A DNA stretch of 64,000 nucleotides from Galeopsis tetrahit (GCA_963675135.1 OY776120.1:14226001-14290000); one strand, 5' to 3'. Positions 47,034-60,258 are shown, numbered from the stretch's first letter. Translations and numbers: made by a program. The notes: generated by a model from the letters alone, not told the origin.

Positions 47034-50000
47034 TCAAGCCTCAATCAAGTGAAGTGTTTCCACCCTTCGAAATTGCTCATTTCCAAAGTAGTGCTTCACT
47101 CTTTGACCATTCACCACAAAGGTTGTTCCATCTTTATCAACAAGCTCAACATTTCCCATGGGCGTCACATTCTTAATCACAAAGGGCCCCGACCACTTTG
47201 ACTTCAACTTGCCCGGAAATAGCCTCAACCTTGAGTTGAACAATAGAACTTGTTCCCCCTCTCGGAACTCCCTTTTTTCAATCATCTTGTCATGAAACTT
47301 CTTAGCCCTTTCTTTGAGAATTTTGGAATTCTCAAAAGCCACATTCCTAAACTCATCAAGCTCATTTAACATCATCTTTCTTCTTTCTCCGGATGCCTTA
47401 AAATCAAGATTGAGCTCCTTAATAGCCCAACGAGCTTTCAACTCCACTTCCACGGGTAGATGACAAGACTTACCATACACAAGTTGATAAGGAGATGTGC
47501 CCAAAGGTGTCTTGTAGGCGGTTCGATATGCCCAAAGAGCATCATCCAACTTGATGGCCCAATCCTTCCTCTTTAACCCAACGGTCTTCTCCAAGATTTG
47601 CTTCACTTCTCGATTAGCAAGCTCCGTTTGTCCATTAGCTTGAGGGTGATAAGGTGTGGTCACCCTATGCTTCACTCCATACTTTGCCAAGAGTTGATCT
47701 AACCATCGGTTGCAAAAGTGTGAACCACCATCACTCATTAGTGCTCTTGGAGTGCCAAAACGAGTGAAAATGTTCTTCCTCAAAAAGTTGAGGACCACCT
47801 TAGCATCATTGGTAGTGGTTGGAATGGCCTCAATCCATCTAGAAACATAGTCAATGGCCAAAAGGATGTAGGAAAACCCATGAGAAGTAGGGAATGGTCC
47901 CATAAAGTCTATCCCCCACACATCAAAGAGCTCCACTTCAATCACATTCTTCATAGGCATCTCATGCCTCTTTGAAATGTTTCCCATCCTTTGACACTTA
48001 TCACACTTCTTCACAAAAGCTTCACAATCTCTAAAGATGGATGGCCAATAGAAACCACTTTGAAGGACTTTGTGGGCCGTCCGATTCGCTCCAAAGTGAC
48101 CTCCATAAGGAGATGAATGGCACTCCTCAATCACTTTCTCCCACTCATCTTCCCCTAGGCACCTCCTCATGATCATGTCCGAACACCATCTATAGAGGAA
48201 TGGATCCTCCCAAACATAGAACTTGACATCATGATAAAACTTCTTCTTTTGATGAAATGAAAGGTTTGGTGGGTGTGTTCCGGTGGCTATGTAATTCACA
48301 AAGTCGGCAAACCATGGACATGCTTCTTTGATAGCAAGAATTTGCTCATCGGGGAACCACTCCTTGATAGGGACTTGTACATCTTTTTCCTCCACATTCT
48401 CAAGTCTTGAGAGATGATCCGCCACCACATTCTCACACCCTTTTCTATCTCTAATTTCCACATCAAACTCTTGCAAAAGGAGCACCCATCGTATCAACCT
48501 TGGTTTGGCCTCTTTCTTCTCAATCAAGTACTTGAGAGCCGTGTGATCCATGTACACTATGGTCTTAGGTCCCACCAAATATGCTCTAAACTTGTCAAAG
48601 CTATAGATCACGGCTAGCATCTCCTTCTCCGTTGTGGTGTAATTCTTTTAAGCCGGATTCAAGGTTTTACTTGCATAGTAGATCACACGAAAGAGCTTGT
48701 CTCTCTTTTGGACCAAGGCTACTCCAATAGCATAATCACTAGCATCAAGCATAATCTCAAACGGTTGACTCCAATCGGGTGTCACCAACACGGGAGCTCT
48801 AATCAAGGCCTCCTTCAATATCTCAAACGACTTCACACACTCTTCACTAAAGATGAAAGTGGCCCCTTTCTCTAACAAAGAACACATGGGCTTGGCTATC
48901 TTGGAAAAATCTTTGATGAATCTTCTATAAAATCCGGCATGCCCAAGAAAACTTCTCACCGCCTTCTCATTGGTTGGTGGAGGTAGCTTCTCAATTGCCA
49001 CAATCTTTGCTCTATCCACCTCAAGTCCCTTAGCCGAAACCTTGTGCCCAAGCACAATTCCTTCCTTCACCATGAAGTGGCATTTCTCCCAATTGAGCAC
49101 CAAGTTAGTATCTATGCATCTTTGCAAAACACAAGAGAGGTTACATAGACATGTATCAAAACAATAACCAAATACGGAAAAATCATCCATAAACACCTCC
49201 ATTAAGTTTTCAATCATGCCATGAAAAATAGCCATCATACATCGTTGAAAGGTGGCGGGAGCATTACACAATCCAAATGGCATTCCCCTAAAAGCAAAAG
49301 TACCATAAGGGCAAGTAAAAGTTGATTTCTCTTGGTCCTTGGGATCAATCAAAATTTGATTATATCCCGAGTAACCATCAAGAAAGCAATAATACTCGTA
49401 TCCCGCTATCCTATCCAACATTTGATCAATAAAGGGCAAAGGAAAATGATCTTTCCTAGTGGCATTATTCAACACACGATAATCAATGCATACTCTCCAC
49501 CCCACAATGGTCCTAGTAGCAATTGCCTCTAAAGCATCGGTTGTAACAATAGTCATGCCCCCCTTCTTAGGTACCACTTGTGTTGGACTCACCCACTCAC
49601 TATCACTTATGGGAAAAATTATATCATTATCTAACCACTTCAACACCACTTTTCTCACTACCTCTTGCATTATGGGATTCAATCTTCTTTGACCTTGAGC
49701 TTTAGGCTTAATAGACTCATCTAGTCTAATCTTATGCATGCAAATATGAGTCGGTATACCCTTCAATTCCGAAATCTCCCAACCAATAGCCGATTTATAA
49801 GTTCTAAGCACCCTAAGCAATTTTTCTAATTCAAGCTCATGCAAGTGCGAAGAAACAATAACCGGAAAGAGGTCACCTTGTTCAAGATAAGCATATCTCA
49901 AGTGATCCGGAAGTGGTTTCAAGTCTAGCTTCCTCCCTTTCTCTTGAGCTTTTGGTTCCTCCTTGACTTCCTCCTTTTGTGCTTCCAATGAGTAACATGA

Positions 50001-50450
50001 GGGCCACGTGTCAAGATTTTTGTTAGGAAATCTTTGACACTCTTCAAGTGAAACCCCCCCAAACTTGGCTTCTTGTCGTATCTCCATGAATTTCTCTTCC
50101 TTCTTGATTGGGAGATCCTTCAAAACATCAAGAGAAGACATGTATTCAAACAATTCTATATCATTAAGCTCATCAAAATTGAAATCAAAAGGAATAGAAG
50201 AGAGTGAAGTAAGAGAGTTTCTTATGCAAAGGTCAAGTGGATCCTTTGAGTTGCTCTTTCCCATGTGCATATCCACACAAGCTTGCACACTATTGATCAT
50301 GTTGCACTCAAAGACCTCATCCTCATCATCTCTAAACTTGATGGCCTTGTAGATGTTGAACAACACTTTCTCATTGTTCACTTGAAGCTCCAACTCCCCT
50401 TTCCTCACATTAATGATGGCCCCACCGGTTGCTAAGAATGGCCCCTTACC
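47034..50450 (-). pseudogene. Gypsy pol of element E: protease remnant, RT, RNase H, integrase
   Basis: The frame starts in a protease tail (GPFLATGGAIINV) right at a deletion junction near 50450. It then reads RT (VPKKGG, VCIDYR, FMDDFSVFG) and RNase H start (IMLDASDYAIG). It is broken by an in-frame TAA at 48648-48650 after KTLNPA, probably from a Gln codon. It resumes with NYTTTEKEML, the RNase H end (YMDHTALKYL), integrase zinc region (HCHSSPYGGHFG, CDKCQ) and core (DFMGPFP, SDGGSHF, YHPQANGQTE). It stops at 47034 with no chromodomain. Only one nonsense codon and the N-terminal deletion were seen. Confidence 0.9.
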
Positions 50451-51366
50451 TTCTCTCGGATGGCCATTGGTTCCCGTTCTTTGCCATCTCCTCTAATAAC
50501 ACATAGCCCTCATCCGTCGTCTTTCCTAGCAAAGAACCCCCTCCGGCCGAAGCATCCACCATACCCCTTGTACGGTGGTCCATCTCGTTGTAGAAGTAGC
50601 ATATCAATTGATCTCGAGAGAACCCGTGTTGTGGGCAACTTCTTATAAGATCTTTGAAGCGCTCCCATCCCTCGGCTAATGATTCATCCTCGTCTTATCG
50701 GAATGAAGATATTTCCCCCCGTATTTGAATGGTTTTGCTTGGGGAAAAATACTTCATTAGGAAAGCATCCACCAAATCATTCCAATTCTCTATTGTCCTT
50801 AGATCAAGAGACATGTACCATTGTTTTGCACGATCACGGAGTGAGAAGGGGAACAATTGAAGACGAATGTAGTCTTGAGGGACTCGGTTTATCTTCACCG
50901 TCCCACTTATCTCTAAGAATTGAGATAAATGGAGGTTGGGATCCTCCTTCGACAACCCTCCGAATTGGTTGTTTTGGACCATCATGATCAACGCAGGTTT
51001 GAGCTCAAAGTTATGAGCGTCAACGGGTTCCCTACCCGCTCCTCTGTAAGGTCTTGGTATGGGGCGGAAGTGATCTCTCAAGACCCTTTGCTCCCTATCT
51101 CCTTCCATGTGGACATTCTCTTCAACCCTCCGGTTGAGGTTATCTCTCACAACCCCTTGTGGTCGGTTACCACCATTTCCATTTGGCTCTACTACGCCTC
51201 CAACATCCTCTTGGTTCCTTTATTCTTCCACAATCGAATTATCCCTTCGATTCATCTCTTCCAATTCAATCCTTCTTCTTTCGGCGTTCCTTCTTCGACA
51301 ATTGGCTTCGATCTCCGGATCTAAGGGCACTACTTCTTGATGATTCCTCGTAGATCGTGTGATCAT
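50446..51366 (-). pseudogene. Gypsy gag of element E, truncated with two nonsense codons
   Basis: The frame can be followed from ATG at 51366 through DPEIEA, VDAHNFELKPAL, QFGGLSKEDPN, RLQLFPFSLRD and WERFKDLI to NQWPSERR, 306 codons. In-frame TAA codons are at 51220-51222 and 50695-50697. The last stop (50446-50448) marks a junction: downstream sequence is already the end of protease in another frame. The gag C-terminus, including any zinc knuckle, and most of the protease are missing. Confidence 0.85.
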
Positions 51367-51521
51367 AAACCATATCTATCAAAGGATCAAACGAAAGTTA
51401 GAATCGCAAGTAAGCTCAATAATACCAAACACAAATATTTTTGGATTTTTGAGAATAAGGAAAACAAGTAAAATGTCTAAACTAAAACTCTATTAACCTA
51501 CACTCTAGAGCTATAAAAACC

Positions 51522-51539
51522 TCCCCGGCAACGGCGCCA
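51522..51539 (-). other. Primer binding site of element E (tRNA-Asp)
   Basis: The minus strand reads TGGCGCCGTTGCCGGGGA, complementary to the 3' end of plant tRNA-Asp. It lies six bases from the 5' LTR. It is not a tRNA gene; no cloverleaf surrounds it. Confidence 0.9.
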
Positions 51540-51545
51540 TAAACT

Positions 51546-53407
51546 TAATTCACGTGTTATGCAACACTAAAATAAACTGCCGCAAGTGTACGGCGTCTAT
51601 CGTAGCGTGATAAGCACGAGGTCGATCCCACAAGGAGGTTTAGCGTAAAAGTGTAGTTTGTTAACGTAGTTCTATTTAGACGCGATCGATAGATTGAAAG
51701 TGGTGAATTACCCTAAATTATCTACCGAATTGTCACTAGTAAACAATTAAAAGAGTAATTATAAGATCGATCGAATACCATGCAAATCAAGGAACGAAGG
51801 TAAAATGAATGAAAACTCAAAGAGAGAAAGTGGGTTCCAAGGCAATTGTAACACCTAGATATCCGTTTATGAATGTTAACTCGTTTAAATGGCCATTAAG
51901 GTTATCTCATATAGGGTGATCACACAAGAAGAATTAATCGATCTCTCGATACAACTAATCCAAAAGTGCATGCAACATAGGCTCGTATCTCTACATCACA
52001 AACGTTACACCGCCTAAAATAGCTCCTAAGATCATTCAATTCCCTCTCCGATAATTAATCCTCTCTCGAGATCATAATAATACCGGGTTGCATGCTTGCA
52101 TACGATTAAATGGAATAAATCTTTCAATATTATCCCAATTAACAATGAATTAAGCAAATCATCATGGCCAATAACAACATGTCTTACAATGGATAATTAA
52201 GCATACAAATAAGAGATAAACACCAATTAAAGCAAGAAATTAATCATAAACTTCAATCCAAGTATTTACAATGCCTTAGAACCACAAATGTTTAGCCAAC
52301 AACTAGCATAATGAAATTACAAAATCCAAATGAAATACTAAATAAAAAGAAAGAGAATAAGGAAGCTTAGTCTAGAATGTGGTAGGAAATTGAAATTTGC
52401 AAGCTATTGCATCATTTCTTCCTTGAATTGATGGAGAATTGAGAGAGATGTGGCCAAATCACCTTGGAGTATGTGTAACTATGTGTGGGAATTGAGGAAT
52501 TGGGGGTGAATGGCTTGTAATTCAAGAAATGGGGCTTATATAGTGTTCGGGTAGGGTTTGAATGCCAAAATTGCAAGTTGGTCCCTAAAAAATGGCCAAA
52601 ATGGGGAAAAGGCACCGAAAATAGGGGTAGCACGGCCGTGCAAAATGAACATAGGCTTGGACAGGTGCTCGGCCGAGCTGGGAGGTCGGCCGTGCTCGGC
52701 ATAGGGGAAAATGGAGGGTGCTCGGCCGAGGTGCGCGAACAAAGGATCGAGGGGTGCTCGGCCGAGATTGGTGCTCGGTTGAGGCGCTGGGGAGCAGGGC
52801 ATGGGATAGCTCGGCCGTGGCTGCTTCTCGGCCGTGCTGCATGGACGAAGTTGGGACGAATGCTCGGCCGAGCTGGGAGCTCGGCCGTGCCCTTGCTGTT
52901 ACCCAAAAAACCTGTTTCGAAGGTGGCCTGTCCGAGAGTAATGCACGGTCGTGCGCTTGGATTGAGGGGTGCGGACAGATCGACCGTGGCCTTGAGGTGC
53001 TCGAGCTCGGACGAGAAGGGTGCTCGGCCGTGCCCTCTCTCGACCCAAAAAACCTGTTTCGAGCACGGCCAGCTCGAGCATGGTGCTCGGCCGTGCTCGC
53101 TCGGTCGACTCCGGCTCCTTTCTCGTTTCGTGCATAACCTTCGCCTCGGGTGTCCGATTGGCTCGATTCTTTTGGCTATTCCACTCCGTTTTTCGAGACG
53201 AATCCAACCGTGCACTCCTCTTCCTGATCCAGCAAAGTATGGTTGGTGTTTTGCTCCAAATTCGATCGTATTTCCTACAAAATCGACAAAACACAACCTT
53301 TCTCTCATTTCGGCTTAAACAATCATATTCAATGCACAATTCAATGAAATCCACATCAAAACACGCTTCACATGTGCCTCTAAAACGTGTAAATTCCACC
53401 CGAATCA
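51546..53407 (-). repeat. 5' LTR of element E (1862 bp)
   Basis: Its inner end reads TAATTCACGTG, one base off the expected TGATTC. The outer end is CCGAATCA, followed by AAAAG. TATA at 52535-52543. It differs from the 3' LTR by several small indels and substitutions, many of them in the CGGCCG cluster. Confidence 0.93.
52633..53093 (-). promoter_or_regulatory. CGGCCG palindrome cluster in U3 of element E (5' LTR)
   Basis: Eleven exact CGGCCG hexamers were counted in about 460 bp, in the same order as the 3' LTR but with copy gains and losses, which indicates turnover of the array. Confidence 0.6.
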
Positions 53408-53412
53408 AAAAG

Positions 53413-54410
53413 CAATAATAAATATTTTTTTTGTCTCTTAAGTTGTGATAAATGTTTTTATTTTTGTCTTCTAATTAAGTTTTTTAACTTTAAAATTAGT
53501 CTTCTATATTATTTAAACTCAGTATATTAGTCATTTTATCAACAAATACATATAAAAAATCATTATTTGAGTCTTTCACACCCTCAAAATCATGCATCCT
53601 CAAACCAAATGAGTTACCTATGTTTACTAGTAAAAATAGAAAATAAAAATAAAAATTGATGAATTCCCAAATAAATAAATAAATAAAATCCCAAATTAAT
53701 TGATTCACATTTCGTACAACACGCCATCTACCCCTGAAATAAAATTAAATTTTCAGCAACCCTAATAAATTAGAAAGTGACATTCTTCAATTATGTTACT
53801 TGCATTGACTTGGCAGCCCTTGTGAAAAACGTTTATCGTCATTTCTCATGGGCGTGGAAAAGAAAAACGTTTTTCTTTTTGCATAATATTAATACAGATC
53901 TTAAAATATATATTATTAATACAATTGCAGAAACAATGATGCTAGTTTCAGATATCTGACATCGAGTAGTTTCAAACTCTGGTTTATTTCTTCAAATGTT
54001 ATGATGATATTTATTTATTGAATTTGGAATTTTTTTTTTTTTTGCAAATTAAACTCTTTTGACCTATTATTTGATTTAATTAAAAAGAAAATCAATATTA
54101 TTTAAAGTTTAAACCCAAGTGAAATAATTTTGTGGTGTTAGACTAACGTGCGGTCCATACAATAATTGAATCGATTTATTATTATTATTATTTTGAAAAA
54201 ATAATAAATGAATGAATTATTAGTTGTTGAAACCGTGCATAACGTGTGGTCAAAATTAATTTAGTCCAAATGAGATATTTTCTAACACTAGTTTGGAAAA
54301 TGACCACTTCACGATATGGCCTGGCCTGGGGCCTGTCTTGGGCGCAAGTCGCGGTCTATGTTTGGTCCTTTTTAAATCCAAATACCCTCTCCTTCTTTAA
54401 TAAACTTTTT
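53413..54410. other. AT-rich intergenic sequence
   Basis: No coherent ORF, RNA gene or clear repeat was seen. It has poly(T) and (ATT)n-like runs at 54027-54043 and 54176-54192. Confidence 0.5.
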
Positions 54411-54589
54411 AGGTGGTGTTTTGTTAGAGATTGAGTTGAATTGAATTTGGATTAAAATTGAAAAAAAGAAAAATGAGTTTGGGTAATTTATGAATGATAA
54501 TTGTGTTTTGATAGAAATTGTGTGGATTGATATAGTTTTATGTTAAATTAAAAGTGATGTTATAATATTTTATTAATGGTGTGAGTGTT

Positions 54590-55440
54590 ATCTCATAATC
54601 TCAAAATCAGCACAGTAAACTATTGAGCTGATAGGATCAGATAAGATGACTTAGGCCTTATCAGATGAGTTGAAGGGTTTCAATCAGATGAGAAGGTGAT
54701 GCTTAGAGTTCAGCACAGTTGGGATCAGCACAGTACTGGACTAGGATCAGTACTTCAGCAGAATGTACCAAGCTCAGTACTTCAGTAGAGTAGATCAGCA
54801 CAGTACTTGGGTCAGCACAGTACTTGGTCAGTGCAGTAAAGATCAGCACAGTATGAAGTCTATCAGCAGAGTTAGCTTTTGATCATCAGAGCAGAAGAGT
54901 TGGGTATCAGAACACTAAGTAGTGATCTGATCTTTATGGGCAAGTCTTCTGGTTCGAAGTTAGTTAGTTTAACTAACAGTTTTACAGTTACAACAACTTG
55001 AGGGCATAACTACCATTTCAGTTGGGCAGTAACAGAGCACATGGGTTGTTACAAGCGGTTGCAAACGGTTGATAACTACTCAAAACAGTTCCTAACAGCA
55101 GCAACTACCTTTGGTCTTTATATACTCTTGTTTGTGTACATTGTAAAGGTTGGATGAGAGATTTAGTACGTTATTGTATTCTTTGAGTTGTGTGAGTTCA
55201 CGAGTGAAGTGAGGAAATATCCTATTCCGAGTGAATGAGTGTGTAAACATTATTTATCAATCAAAGAAGTACTAGTCTGGTCCAGTGGATGTAGATCACA
55301 TTGATCGAACCACTTAAATCCTTGTGTGCTGTTTGTCTCGTTGCTTACTTTTCTGAATTACTATCCTAGAGCAGTTATTTCTTCTATATTCAAGTGTTCT
55401 AATTAGTTGGAGACGTCTAACCGATCGGAATCATCTTGAC
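54590..55440 (+). repeat. Decayed plus-strand Copia LTR
   Basis: Repeated CAGCACAGTA words precede a TATA box (TTTATATACTC, near 55117-55127). The hairpin motif follows at 55285-55313, then CTTAAATCCTTGTGTG, the order seen in LTR D and G. The ends are not clear and no duplication was found. Confidence 0.55.
55285..55313 (+). promoter_or_regulatory. Conserved LTR hairpin motif, decayed LTR
   Basis: Outer GTGG (55285-55288) and CCAC (55310-55313) enclose GATC (55294-55297) and GATC (55303-55306), an inner stem different from those of the other LTRs but still paired. Confidence 0.55.
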
Positions 55441-55517
55441 AAATGGGTATATATAAAAATAATATAAGAGATAATGAGTGTGTGAAAGAAAAGTACGAGG
55501 TGTGTACGTAAGATGTA

Positions 55518-55842
55518 CTCCCTCCATTTTTTAATAATTGTCACTTTAGCTTTTTAAATAATTTTAAAATAAGTGTCATCCTGAGTTTTTTTCTTTAATT
55601 TTAACTATTTTACCCTTATTCATTTACCATATATATTGTTCATAAATAAATTTCATAAACATTGTTTATACCAAAATTAATTTGGTTTATGAATACTAGC
55701 TACATTTTTGACCACATTCTTTATGAAACAAAACTTCTATATCAAAATTAGCTATAATTAATAAAGGGTAATATGGACCACACTTTATAATCTTAATTTG
55801 TTGAAAAATGTCAAAGTGACACTTATTAAAAAATGGAGGGAG
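55518..55842. mobile_element. Stowaway MITE (325 bp)
   Basis: TA duplications at 55516-55517 and 55843-55844. Terminal inverted repeats of about 30 bp, starting CTCCCTCCATTTTTTAATAA at the left, with the matching complement at the right. AT-rich interior without coding capacity. Confidence 0.9.
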
Positions 55843-55938
55843 TATTAATTATAGAGGTAGATTGATATTTGAATTTATATTTGGATTGAGAATGATCCAT
55901 CCAAATTTGAATTGGTCAATCTCAAACCAAACACGACT

Positions 55939-57786
55939 TTTCAATTTACGTTCTTTTTAGTCTACTTTACATCATTTTTGCCGAAATTTTCTTAAATGAA
56001 GAATTGGAATTCCAATCAAATAGTTCAATTTACGTCTTTTAAATTTAAAAAGTCAAAATTTCAAAAGAATAAAAAAATCTTTTTAAAAATTCTACACGGC
56101 TATAAAGTATAAATCGAAAAAGTGTAAATAAAAAATTAAGTAATTTTAAAAAATCTGAAAAATCAGATTAGAATTTCTAAAAATATCTTTTTTCAAATGC
56201 CTAGATTAAAAATTACAAATTTTAAAAATCTTATAAAAATTAAAAAAAAAAACATATCTTATTAAAAATCTCACTTGTTGCGAACTCGTTTGCTATTAAA
56301 GTTTTGTTCGAGCTCTTGAAAGTTCGGGATCCCATAAACATGTCTTTCATCAATTTTTCACTTCATGCATTGCTTGCTGTTTTATTATACTCTTTCCCTC
56401 TGTAACACTTACTCACTTTTTTTTATTAAGATGATTCAATATCTGATATGAGATACAATTAATATTATGTTTTAAACAAAAAAAAAAAGGATATTTTTAT
56501 ATACGTGCTAGTACACACGTATAAAAGTGAAATAATACAATTTATAATTAAAAATAAATCGTCGCAATTTTCAGCCATATAAATTATACTCGTAAGTGTC
56601 GTAGCCCAAGATTGAAAACAGTGTCGTCCTTTCAGCACAAAAACATTACTTTTATTTTTATGAATGTCCCAATATAAAATTTTCATTTTTCTTTTATAAA
56701 TATTTCACAATAAATTTTTTATTTCATTTTTTTTCATTTCTAACATATTATTTTTTCTCTCTCAATCACGTCACTTATAATTTATCTATTATTTTATTAT
56801 ATTTATCTCATACTCGTCTATTGACTAATATTTTCTTTTTCACCATTAATTATTACTTGTACTACATCTATTATTTTATCATATTTTTTAATTGAAATAC
56901 TAAAATATATATATATATATATATTTATAGCATAACGGAGGGGTAATATTTGTAAATTTTGTTCAACCAAACAAAGGTTGGAGTCTTGGAGATCCAAAAT
57001 ATCTACGTTTGTGGTTTTGAGCTCTCTTTTAATGGATAACAAAACTTTCTCTCTCCCCTTCCCCATGCCTCATCTCAATTACACATATATTAGATTTTTT
57101 ATATTTTTCAAATTGGGCAAGATGTCACAAAATGTTAGTATTAATGACATATATTTTTAATATATTAAAGTTTTAACAATTAAATTATTGTCAATATCAA
57201 ATAAAAATATTAAATTATTAATGAAAAATAAAAATGTTTTATTTAATTATAATCAATAAAATTATACTGCATTCGTTTATTTTGAGTGTCTCTTATTAAA
57301 TTACATATTTCACTTTTTTTCGACACTACACTCAGTGACAGACCCAAAAAATTTGAATTGAGGGCCCAATTTTGCATTATTATAAATAAAAAATAATATT
57401 ATAACTACTACAAACAAAAAATCATTATAAAATTTTCAATAGACCTCATTTTATTAATTTAAATTTAACAACTTTTGTTATGTTTCAAAGAAAAATAATT
57501 TTAAATGTTTCAACTCATAATAAGTGAAACAGTGTTAAAATTTAACGTGCATTCTCATTGAGACATTAGTCAACAAATGTAGAACTTAAAATATACCCCC
57601 TATTCTGTGATGACTTGTATACCTTAACAAGACAATTTTTTAAGAAATGTGAATTTTTAGTGATGTATGAGGTCAAAAAAATGAGGAGTATTTTGAGTGA
57701 TTTAGTGATATTTAAAGGGAATTTAATGAGTTGTGATGTTAAATAAATGAGAAGTATTTTTGTTGATTTAGTGTGGTTTAAATGTA
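55939..57786. other. AT-rich intergenic sequence
   Basis: No gene seen. (TA)n at about 56908-56923. A degenerate pair of ends near 56391 (CTCTTTCCCTCTGT) and 56943 (ACGGAGGGGTA) may mark another old Stowaway copy, at low confidence. Confidence 0.4.
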
Positions 57787-60258
57787 TATTGAGATATTCA
57801 TCCAGCCTCTAATCTGATTGCAATTTATAGTTTAAGTTTTGATAGTCAAAATCAAATCAGTAGAGTACAGGTTAGATAAATAATTTGTAATCTAAAACTA
57901 AGTTTCCTAAGTTGTATTATAAAGTTTAGAAGTATTGAAATATGTCTAAGTCTAGTCTGAGGAATCAGCTGTACAGATATCAGCTGATTACTCATCTGTT
58001 GATAACGCGCACTCTGCTCAAGACTTAAAGAGAAGAAGACAGAAGACTAGAAGACATCAAGAGCTCATTAGTGAAATCAGATATAAAGGTTGTTGTTGTT
58101 GGTCCTGGAAGGAGTATATAACAAGTGTATGTGGGGAGGGGGAATACACTTGTATGCAATTTTCTTTTCAAACTTTGATCAAACCAGTCTTCAGCAAGGT
58201 TGTCCTGGACAACTCTACTGATGAGATTAACTCTTCTAAGAAAATCAAACTACTAAGTACTATTGAGTACTCAGTTGAATAACTATCTAAGGGAGTTATA
58301 TGTGCGGAATTAATGATTGACCATTTAGTTTAAACTCCTTTTATATTCTGAAATCACCTTAACAGTTTGTCACAGTCTATCAGGGAACTTGTCCAAATCA
58401 GGTTTTGCACAGTTTGTGATATGTGTCTTTAAAAGTTCAGTTTGTGTGCAGTGTTGAATGTATGTAAAGTACTTTGAATGTAAATCAACTCATTGGTTTA
58501 TAGTGGTTCAGAGACTCAAGCTCCTACATCCACTTTCCCTGATTTAACAGGATAATTCCTTCACTCTTGGAATTAACTTGTTTTATAGTGCCAAGGTGCA
58601 CTTGATCAAGAACACCACTCCTTGGTGCTTTGATCCCTAGGATGTCTAGAGTCCTAGTACCCTTTCTCAACTCAGAACTGAACTGTTCTTCTCTCAACAG
58701 TTAGTTCCTTCCACTTCTACTACTACAACCTTCTCACTTTCTCACTTGAAAGGTATAAGGGTTGAAGTAAGGTTCCAACTAATGAGATATCCTTTACAAT
58801 GAAGGTCAGTGTATAAGGATAGGATATCTCTTCTAAGCTTTGTATGGATGTACAATGAAGTTCAGCTTAGATGAAGTGTTTGAAGACTAAGAATGTCTTT
58901 TGAAAGCTTGAAAGCACTTGTTAACTTGTAGGATAGTTGGATGTGTTGAGGTACAGTGGATGCTTTCAAATGGTCTCCACACTTCTGTATTTATAGACAA
59001 ATTTGAGGATTTGCCCGTTGGAGAGGCAGTCTCAAATTGCTATAAATGTCTTCCTTGAGTTCTTCAAACTGGAAGACAGATTCTGATAGTGACATGTCCT
59101 TATTTTGGAAAATAAACGGTTGTAACAACTTTGTCTTCATTCTGAGCACTTTTCCCAATGTCCGACTTCAAGATTCACTTGGTCAAACATGGACATCTCT
59201 TCTTATAAACATTCCTGAGATAAGGACAAGTTTCCTTATCACTTGGACAACTCTACTTATCAGATTCAGCAGAGTTCACTTTTCAGCAGTGTTGGCTCTT
59301 TAGCTCTTAAGATGATTTGACTCTTTCTCTTTTCATGACTTCTTAGAATAGTTCTTTGGGTATATGTCTTGGAGAGGTGAACTTGACCTCTTCAGCATAG
59401 TTGTCTTGAAAGACAGATTCTGGTTTAAGTGTACTGGGATAACTCTTCTGAACCATTCTAGATAGACAATCCTTCTGAACTTTGTGATGCAGTAGATTGG
59501 TGCTTTGATGTTGCATCTTAACTCATGTTTGACATTTATTCAGTTGTCTTTTGACTGAATCTCCTTGATCAGCATACTTGTCCTTCAGAAGATTTTGAGG
59601 TCATTTCATAACTAAGCCTTGAGGGGACTGGTGCTTAGACAGATTTAAGATATTAAGCAAGTGTTCCCCCTCAACTAGTGCATCTATTAATCTAAGAGCT
59701 GCCTAACACATCAGCTTCTCTACTTGTCTTAGACTATATGTTCCAACAATCCTGAAACATGTTCATGACTTATCTACTTGGCATGTCTTAAAGGGGGTTT
59801 TGGTATACTCATCAAAACTCATTTTATTCCCAACAGTTGTACACCTTATAAACTGAAAGATCTATATGATAATCTGCATTCAAGTTTCAGAAGACATTTC
59901 AGCAGATATGAGCTCGCTTGATCTTGTCTTAAGAATCCTCAATAAACATTCAAGTCAAGCTCATTTGAAGGTTGAGATGACAGTTAGCATTTATGAATGA
60001 AACACCTTCACAAGTGTCAGTTCATTTATGATTAACTAAATCAAAAGAAATAGAGGCAACAATAACAGAAGACAAAGAGAATGTCGAACTAGATCTGAAA
60101 TGCTCAAACAGAAGACAAGACAGTTGTTCAACTACCAAGCTGATGTGGACCAATGAGATATCAACATGAAGCTATGAAGTTGACCAAACACTAGGTCGTA
60201 CGGAGATTTGCCAAAGGAAGTACGAAGCATTAAATGCAGCTTACCCTTTAAGGTAAGG
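57787..60258 (+). repeat. Old Copia U3-like fragment, split by a solo LTR
   Basis: The left side (GAGATATTCATCCAGCCTC, GATAGTCAAAATC) resembles the start of LTR D. After the nested solo LTR, CTTATAAACTGAAAG near 59845 could be its TATA box. The hairpin region is missing and the right end meets the gypsy LTR F. A weak assignment. Confidence 0.3.
58097..59835 (-). mobile_element. Solo Copia LTR of the C family (1739 bp), TSD GTTGT
   Basis: Ends TGTTGGTCCTGG and ATTCCCAACA, flanked by GTTGT at 58092-58096 and 59836-59840. No PBS or PPT next to it. It shares the TATA box (58987-58996), the hairpin (58503-58533) and long blocks with the LTR of element C. It formed by LTR-LTR recombination. Confidence 0.93.

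Larger units (their letters stand above)
43430..53407 (-). mobile_element. Athila-like Ty3/gypsy retrotransposon E (9978 bp)
   Basis: LTR ends are TGATTC and GAATCA, with duplication AAAAG at 43425-43429 and 53408-53412. RT precedes integrase, so it is gypsy. The PBS pairs with tRNA-Asp, gag has the HNFELKPALI motif and there is no chromodomain, which points to the Athila/Tat branch. Order on the minus strand: 5' LTR (51546-53407), PBS, gag (two stops), deletion joining gag to a protease remnant, RT, RNase H, integrase, 1.7-kb spacer, PPT, 3' LTR (43430-45323). It is not autonomous now. Confidence 0.95.
54411..55938. mobile_element. Possible old hAT-type MITE hosting later insertions
   Basis: The left end near 54411 (GGTGGTGTTTTGTTAGAGAT) and right end near 55938 (CTCAAACCAAACACGAC) are roughly inverted copies. 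Between them lie a decayed Copia LTR and an intact Stowaway MITE. The call rests only on these imperfect ends. Confidence 0.3.

Noticed and set aside
51521..51539. Match to the 3' end of tRNA-Asp
   Set aside because: Only about 18 bases match and they sit next to an LTR. This is a primer binding site; no tRNA body is present.
54246..54434. 62-codon ORF with TRYGLAWGLSWAQ
   Set aside because: Short, isolated, in AT-rich repeat-bearing sequence, with no family recognised and no supporting signals.
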